Shown here: in pieces, positions 13,282 through 15,607 of the stretch | How positions within the stretch are numbered: position 1 is the first letter of the stretch | How the letters are laid out: each line of letters opens with the position of its first letter | From: an uncultured Clostridia bacterium | GTDB lineage: Bacteria > Bacillota > Clostridia > TANB77 > RGIG9151 | Reading direction: 5' to 3' | Assembly (NCBI GenBank): GCA_934500865.1 | Contig: CAKSUD010000035.1 | Span: forward strand, 1-15,607 | Length of the DNA stretch: 15,607 nucleotides | Made by a program: the position numbers and the translations under genes | Notes under the pieces: generated by a model | Told to the model about the DNA's origin: nothing | Database searches by the model: none | What the model saw: only the letters and a program-made list of their open reading frames with translations

Positions 13282-13476
13282 ATGAAACGTTCCCTTAAGG
13301 TCATTCTCGCGACACTTTCCGCAGTAGCCGGAGCCACAATGGTGCTCGTAGGTTTTTCCTATTGGCTCCAAAAGCAGCTTGACGAAGTCTTTGGTGACAT
13401 CGATTGGGATGGGTTTGAAGAAGAAGAGAAAGGTATAGTACCTGAAATTGTAAAAAGTAAAAGTGAAGGAGATTAA
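13282..13476 (+). CDS. Small membrane-anchored acidic protein, unknown function
   Basis: 64 residues from the ATG at 13282, supported by AGGAGG 7 nt upstream. A TTG-initiated extension from 13249 has no such site. A basic N-terminus (MKRSLK) and one hydrophobic segment (about 7-28, VILATLSAVAGATMVLVGF) precede a strongly acidic tail (LDEVFGDIDWDGFEEEEKG). This suggests a single-span protein, or a secreted one with uncleaved signal. The first 40 codons use cgt, ctt, gtc, ctc and tcc, unlike the A/T-ending codons of neighbouring genes, which may reflect high expression or transfer. The next small membrane gene follows after 3 nt, so the two are cotranscribed. No family recognised. Confidence 0.75.
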   Translation: MKRSLKVILATLSAVAGATMVLVGFSYWLQKQLDEVFGDIDWDGFEEEEKGIVPEIVKSKSEGD

Positions 13477-13479
13477 GAA

Positions 13480-13671
13480 ATGTTAGTAATTGCTCTTTTG
13501 ACCTTCGTTGTAGTTTGCACTTGTGTTAGCGTCTTAGACGCTATATCTAAAGGTTGGCTCATGGATAAAGGCATAGGAACAATTAGATTGGTAGAAAAAA
13601 TCTGTAAACTAACAGTAGCTTTAGCCATTATTACATTAATGGCATCAATATTAGCAGAAAAAATCTTATAG
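13480..13671 (+). CDS. Small two-span membrane protein, unknown function
   Basis: 63 residues with AAGGAG just before the upstream stop codon as ribosome binding site. Two hydrophobic segments occur (about 2-20, VIALLTFVVVCTCVSVL; and 42-60, LTVALAIITLMASILA), with a basic/polar loop between them (ISKGWLMDKGIGTIRLVEK). The gene is cotranscribed with the preceding small acidic membrane protein, so the pair may act together. No family recognised. Confidence 0.75.
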   Translation: MLVIALLTFVVVCTCVSVLDAISKGWLMDKGIGTIRLVEKICKLTVALAIITLMASILAEKIL

Positions 13672-13680
13672 TCGGAACTT

Positions 13681-13722
13681 GGAGATAGATAGCTAAAAAG
13701 CTTTCTATCTCCTATTTTTTTT
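13681..13722 (+). terminator. Strong intrinsic terminator after the small membrane protein pair
   Basis: GGAGATAGA (13681-13689) pairs perfectly with TCTATCTCC. The cap is an inner AGCT-aaaa-AGCT helix, and TATTTTTTTT follows. Confidence 0.92.
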
Positions 13723-13819
13723 AATATACGAATAAAATTAAATATAAATAGGGTAAATGACGAAAAAACATTTGATGATATAACAAGAAAGCTAAAAAAT
13801 TAGCGGAATGGAGGAAAAA

Positions 13820-15607
13820 ATGAAGCGTCATTTAAGAGCATTAATACTTATGATGGTATTTGTATTTGGAATATTTAATTTGTGCAGTTTTGCAGACACA
13901 GAATATTCATTAACAGTTATTCAAAATGGAATGCGCATAACAACTAGAAAAGTTCCCGGTACAAATATAACGCTAAGTTCAAAATCAGATAAAATTACGG
14001 GTTGGATCGTTGAGGAAGGCGGAGTAACTGTTACAAATAACAGTTTCATAATGCCATCGGCAAACGTTTCTATTAGAGCAAACTATCAAAAAACAAATGT
14101 TGCCGTAAACGCACCGGTTCTAATCGACGGATTAACTCCAGTAAACTGGAACGGAAGTGCGTGGGAAACTACAACAGAGTCAAATTGGGATTATAACTAT
14201 AACTCGGTAGCAGAAGCGACCCATAGTCTAGTCGCCGGAAACGGAGACGGAAAATGGGCAAACGCACAAACAGCCGACGGAAGTTTATATGTATGGATTC
14301 CAAGATATAGCTATAAGATAACAAGCGGAGAACATAAAAGCGGAAATTCATGGAATAGCTTAGATAATCCAGGAACGAATAAAATAGAAGTAAAATTTAG
14401 TAATGGAACAACAGACGATACGTCAGATAGCTATATAAAACACCCAGCGTTTACATTCGGAACAGACGAATTACAAGGAATATGGGTAGCTAAATACGAG
14501 GCAAGCCAAGGTAATACAACTAGTGAAACATCAGTGCCAACATCATCTACCTCAGTCGCTAAATCAATTCCTGGCGTAGCATCGTGGAGAAATATAACTG
14601 TAAGTAATATGTTCGATTATGCGTATAATACATATAGAAATGCAGACTCACATTTAATGAAGAATACTGAGTGGGGCGCAGTCGCATACTTAACAAACGC
14701 AATAGGAAGAATACCATATGTAAATAATAGTAGTACTTATATAATCGGAAATGCTGGAGGAAGCCAAGATGCAACTAGTGCCACAGGTACAACTAACGCA
14801 TGGAATACAGCAAATGGCGTAAAGGCTTCTACTACTCATAACGTATATGGAATTTACGACATGTCCGGCGGAGCTTGGGAGTATGTATCTGCGTACTATA
14901 AGAACGGAAGTAATTCATATATAAATTCATTAACAAGTGCAGCAGATAAATACGTAGATAGGTATAATGGAACGTATACCTCGAGCAATAAAGGCGATGC
15001 AGTGTATGAAACGAGTAGCAGTAGTTCTGGCAGTAACGCTTGGGACGGAGATTCCTCGTATACAATTGACTCTAGTAACCCTATTTTTGCACGTGGTGGA
15101 TATCCAGAGCTCTTCTTGGCTTCACGTGAAGGTATTTTCCATTTCCGTAGTCAGACCGGTAGCGCAGCCTCTGGAACTGGTTTCCGCGTGGTCCTTACCG
15201 GCGTACAACCTACCGCCTCTACAACATACACAATAACGTATAACCTAGACGGCGGAACGGTTACAGGAAACCCAACAAGTTATACGTCAAACGACACAAT
15301 AACCCTAGTAAATCCGACTAAGGAAGGTTATACATTTACCGGTTGGACAGGAAGTAACGGCACAACACCAAGCACAACAGTAACAATAGCTAAGGGAAGT
15401 ACGGGAAATAAGACATACACAGCGAACTGGACAATAAATACATATACTATAACAGCGACAGCCGGAGCAAATGGCACTATAACACCAAGCGGTACAATTA
15501 CAGTATCTCATGGTTCAAATCAGACATTTAACATTGCGCCAAATGCAGGTTATGTGCTATCTGAATTAAAAATCGACGGAAACACAGTAACTACCGCTAG
15601 TTCGTAC
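13820..15607 (+). CDS. Secreted surface protein with FGE/C-type-lectin domain and bacterial repeats (3' partial)
   Basis: The frame is open for 596 codons to the window edge with no stop. GGAGG lies 6 nt before the ATG. Signal peptide MKRHLRALILMMVFVFGIF with likely cleavage after SFA (residue 25). A short beta repeat follows (about 28-95, WIVEEGG and FIMPSANVSIRANY). Next is a formylglycine-generating-enzyme/C-type-lectin-like domain (about 155-459): WIPRYSYKI, HPAFTFGTDELQGIWVAKYE, NTEWGAVAYL, VYGIYDMSGGAWEYV, RGG (425-427), GFRVVL (454-459). A Listeria-Bacteroides type repeat follows (about 465-540, YNLDGG and GYTFTGW), then an InlB-type repeat like those of the gene at the left end. The FGE catalytic cysteines are not seen, so the fold is probably used for binding. 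Residues 424-459 are encoded by atypical, A-poor DNA. Attachment signals, perhaps SLH domains, would lie beyond the window. Confidence 0.85.
   Translation, partial: MKRHLRALILMMVFVFGIFNLCSFADTEYSLTVIQNGMRITTRKVPGTNITLSSKSDKITGWIVEEGGVTVTNNSFIMPSANVSIRANYQKTNVAVNAPVLIDGLTPVNWNGSAWETTTESNWDYNYNSVAEATHSLVAGNGDGKWANAQTADGSLYVWIPRYSYKITSGEHKSGNSWNSLDNPGTNKIEVKFSNGTTDDTSDSYIKHPAFTFGTDELQGIWVAKYEASQGNTTSETSVPTSSTSVAKSIPGVASWRNITVSNMFDYAYNTYRNADSHLMKNTEWGAVAYLTNAIGRIPYVNNSSTYIIGNAGGSQDATSATGTTNAWNTANGVKASTTHNVYGIYDMSGGAWEYVSAYYKNGSNSYINSLTSAADKYVDRYNGTYTSSNKGDAVYETSSSSSGSNAWDGDSSYTIDSSNPIFARGGYPELFLASREGIFHFRSQTGSAASGTGFRVVLTGVQPTASTTYTITYNLDGGTVTGNPTSYTSNDTITLVNPTKEGYTFTGWTGSNGTTPSTTVTIAKGSTGNKTYTANWTINTYTITATAGANGTITPSGTITVSHGSNQTFNIAPNAGYVLSELKIDGNTVTTASSY
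15089..15196 (+). other. Candidate diversity-generating-retroelement variable region (VR)
   Basis: The 108 nt encode residues 424-459, from ARGG to GFRVVL, the C-terminal end of the lectin-type domain. By count it has 58 G+C (54%) and 17 A (16%). By contrast 14761-14820 in the same gene has 23 A in 60 (38%). Arginine is cgt or cgc here but mostly aga elsewhere in the gene. About 11 of the roughly 17 non-core codons end in C or T and could derive from AAC or AAT of a template. The 3' end (ggt ttc cgc gtg gtc ctt) is GC-rich, like the initiation-of-mutagenic-homology element of known systems. No reverse transcriptase or template repeat is present in this window, so any retroelement would act from elsewhere. 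Confidence 0.5.

Noticed and set aside
15305..15511. Cysteine-rich minus-strand open frame
   Set aside because: The cysteines arise from antisense reading of aca-rich codons in the repeat region of the secreted protein. There is no ribosome binding site.
13820..15607. Sulfatase-activating formylglycine-generating enzyme
   Set aside because: The fold is similar, but the catalytic cysteines are not seen, and the signal peptide and surface-type repeats point to a binding protein.
13680..15607. A DGR reverse transcriptase, accessory protein or template repeat in the window
   Set aside because: No reverse transcriptase motif (such as a YxDD-type catalytic site) and no second copy of the 15089-15196 sequence was found on either strand.

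Overview
The window is AT-rich (about one-third G+C), with strong AGGAGG-type ribosome binding sites, classic TTGACA/TATAAT promoters and many short U-tailed terminators. The gene content points to an anaerobic, low-GC Clostridia-type Firmicute: a PerR-rubrerythrin-superoxide reductase set, an S-layer-homology surface protein, a YtrA-type GntR/ABC cassette and a CmpB-like membrane protein. It reads as chromosomal sequence with some accessory loci. I saw no tRNA, rRNA, CRISPR array, integrase, transposase or reverse transcriptase.

Layout. 1-1193: 3' end of a surface protein (InlB-type repeats, three SLH domains). 1325-4737: oxidative-stress operon perR-rubrerythrin-desulfoferrodoxin-uvrB, with a 23-bp palindrome just after its promoter. 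4754-5021: an unannotated locus that looks like an Fst/par-style type I toxin-antitoxin. It has a 24-residue hydrophobic peptide gene on the minus strand, a convergent small RNA on the plus strand, a shared bidirectional terminator and a 24-nt direct repeat that makes the small RNA complementary to the toxin start site. 5066-8305: GntR repressor, ABC ATPase and ABC permease, with overlapping genes. 8422-8754: XRE regulator. 8794-10350: a divergent ClpX-like AAA+ unfoldase with its own strong promoter. 10391-10627: a highly structured noncoding RNA with a three-way junction, a pseudoknot and a terminator. 10677-11596: KilA-N domain protein under a consensus promoter with a palindrome at the start site. 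11612-12604 (minus): aspartate-semialdehyde dehydrogenase. 12697-13155: CmpB-like membrane protein. 13173-13722: two small membrane proteins. 13820-end: 5' part of a secreted surface protein with an FGE/C-type-lectin fold, cut by the window edge.

The most interesting points are four. (1) The lectin-fold protein has a 108-nt segment (15089-15196) between its RGG and GFRVVL motifs that is 54% G+C and only 16% A, in a gene otherwise near 38% A. That is the position and composition expected of a diversity-generating-retroelement variable region, although no reverse transcriptase is present here. (2) The type I toxin-antitoxin candidate has a peptide too short for ordinary gene calling. (3) The structured RNA lies between the ClpX-like gene and the KilA-N gene. 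(4) The ClpX-like protein keeps the ClpX zinc finger and the ClpP-docking IGF loop but has a changed pore loop and an extra linker domain.

How the genes work together: PerR probably represses its own operon, linking peroxide sensing to peroxide and superoxide reduction and, by cotranscription, to nucleotide-excision repair. The GntR protein probably controls the ABC exporter genes that overlap it. The rest are single-gene units with their own promoters and terminators.
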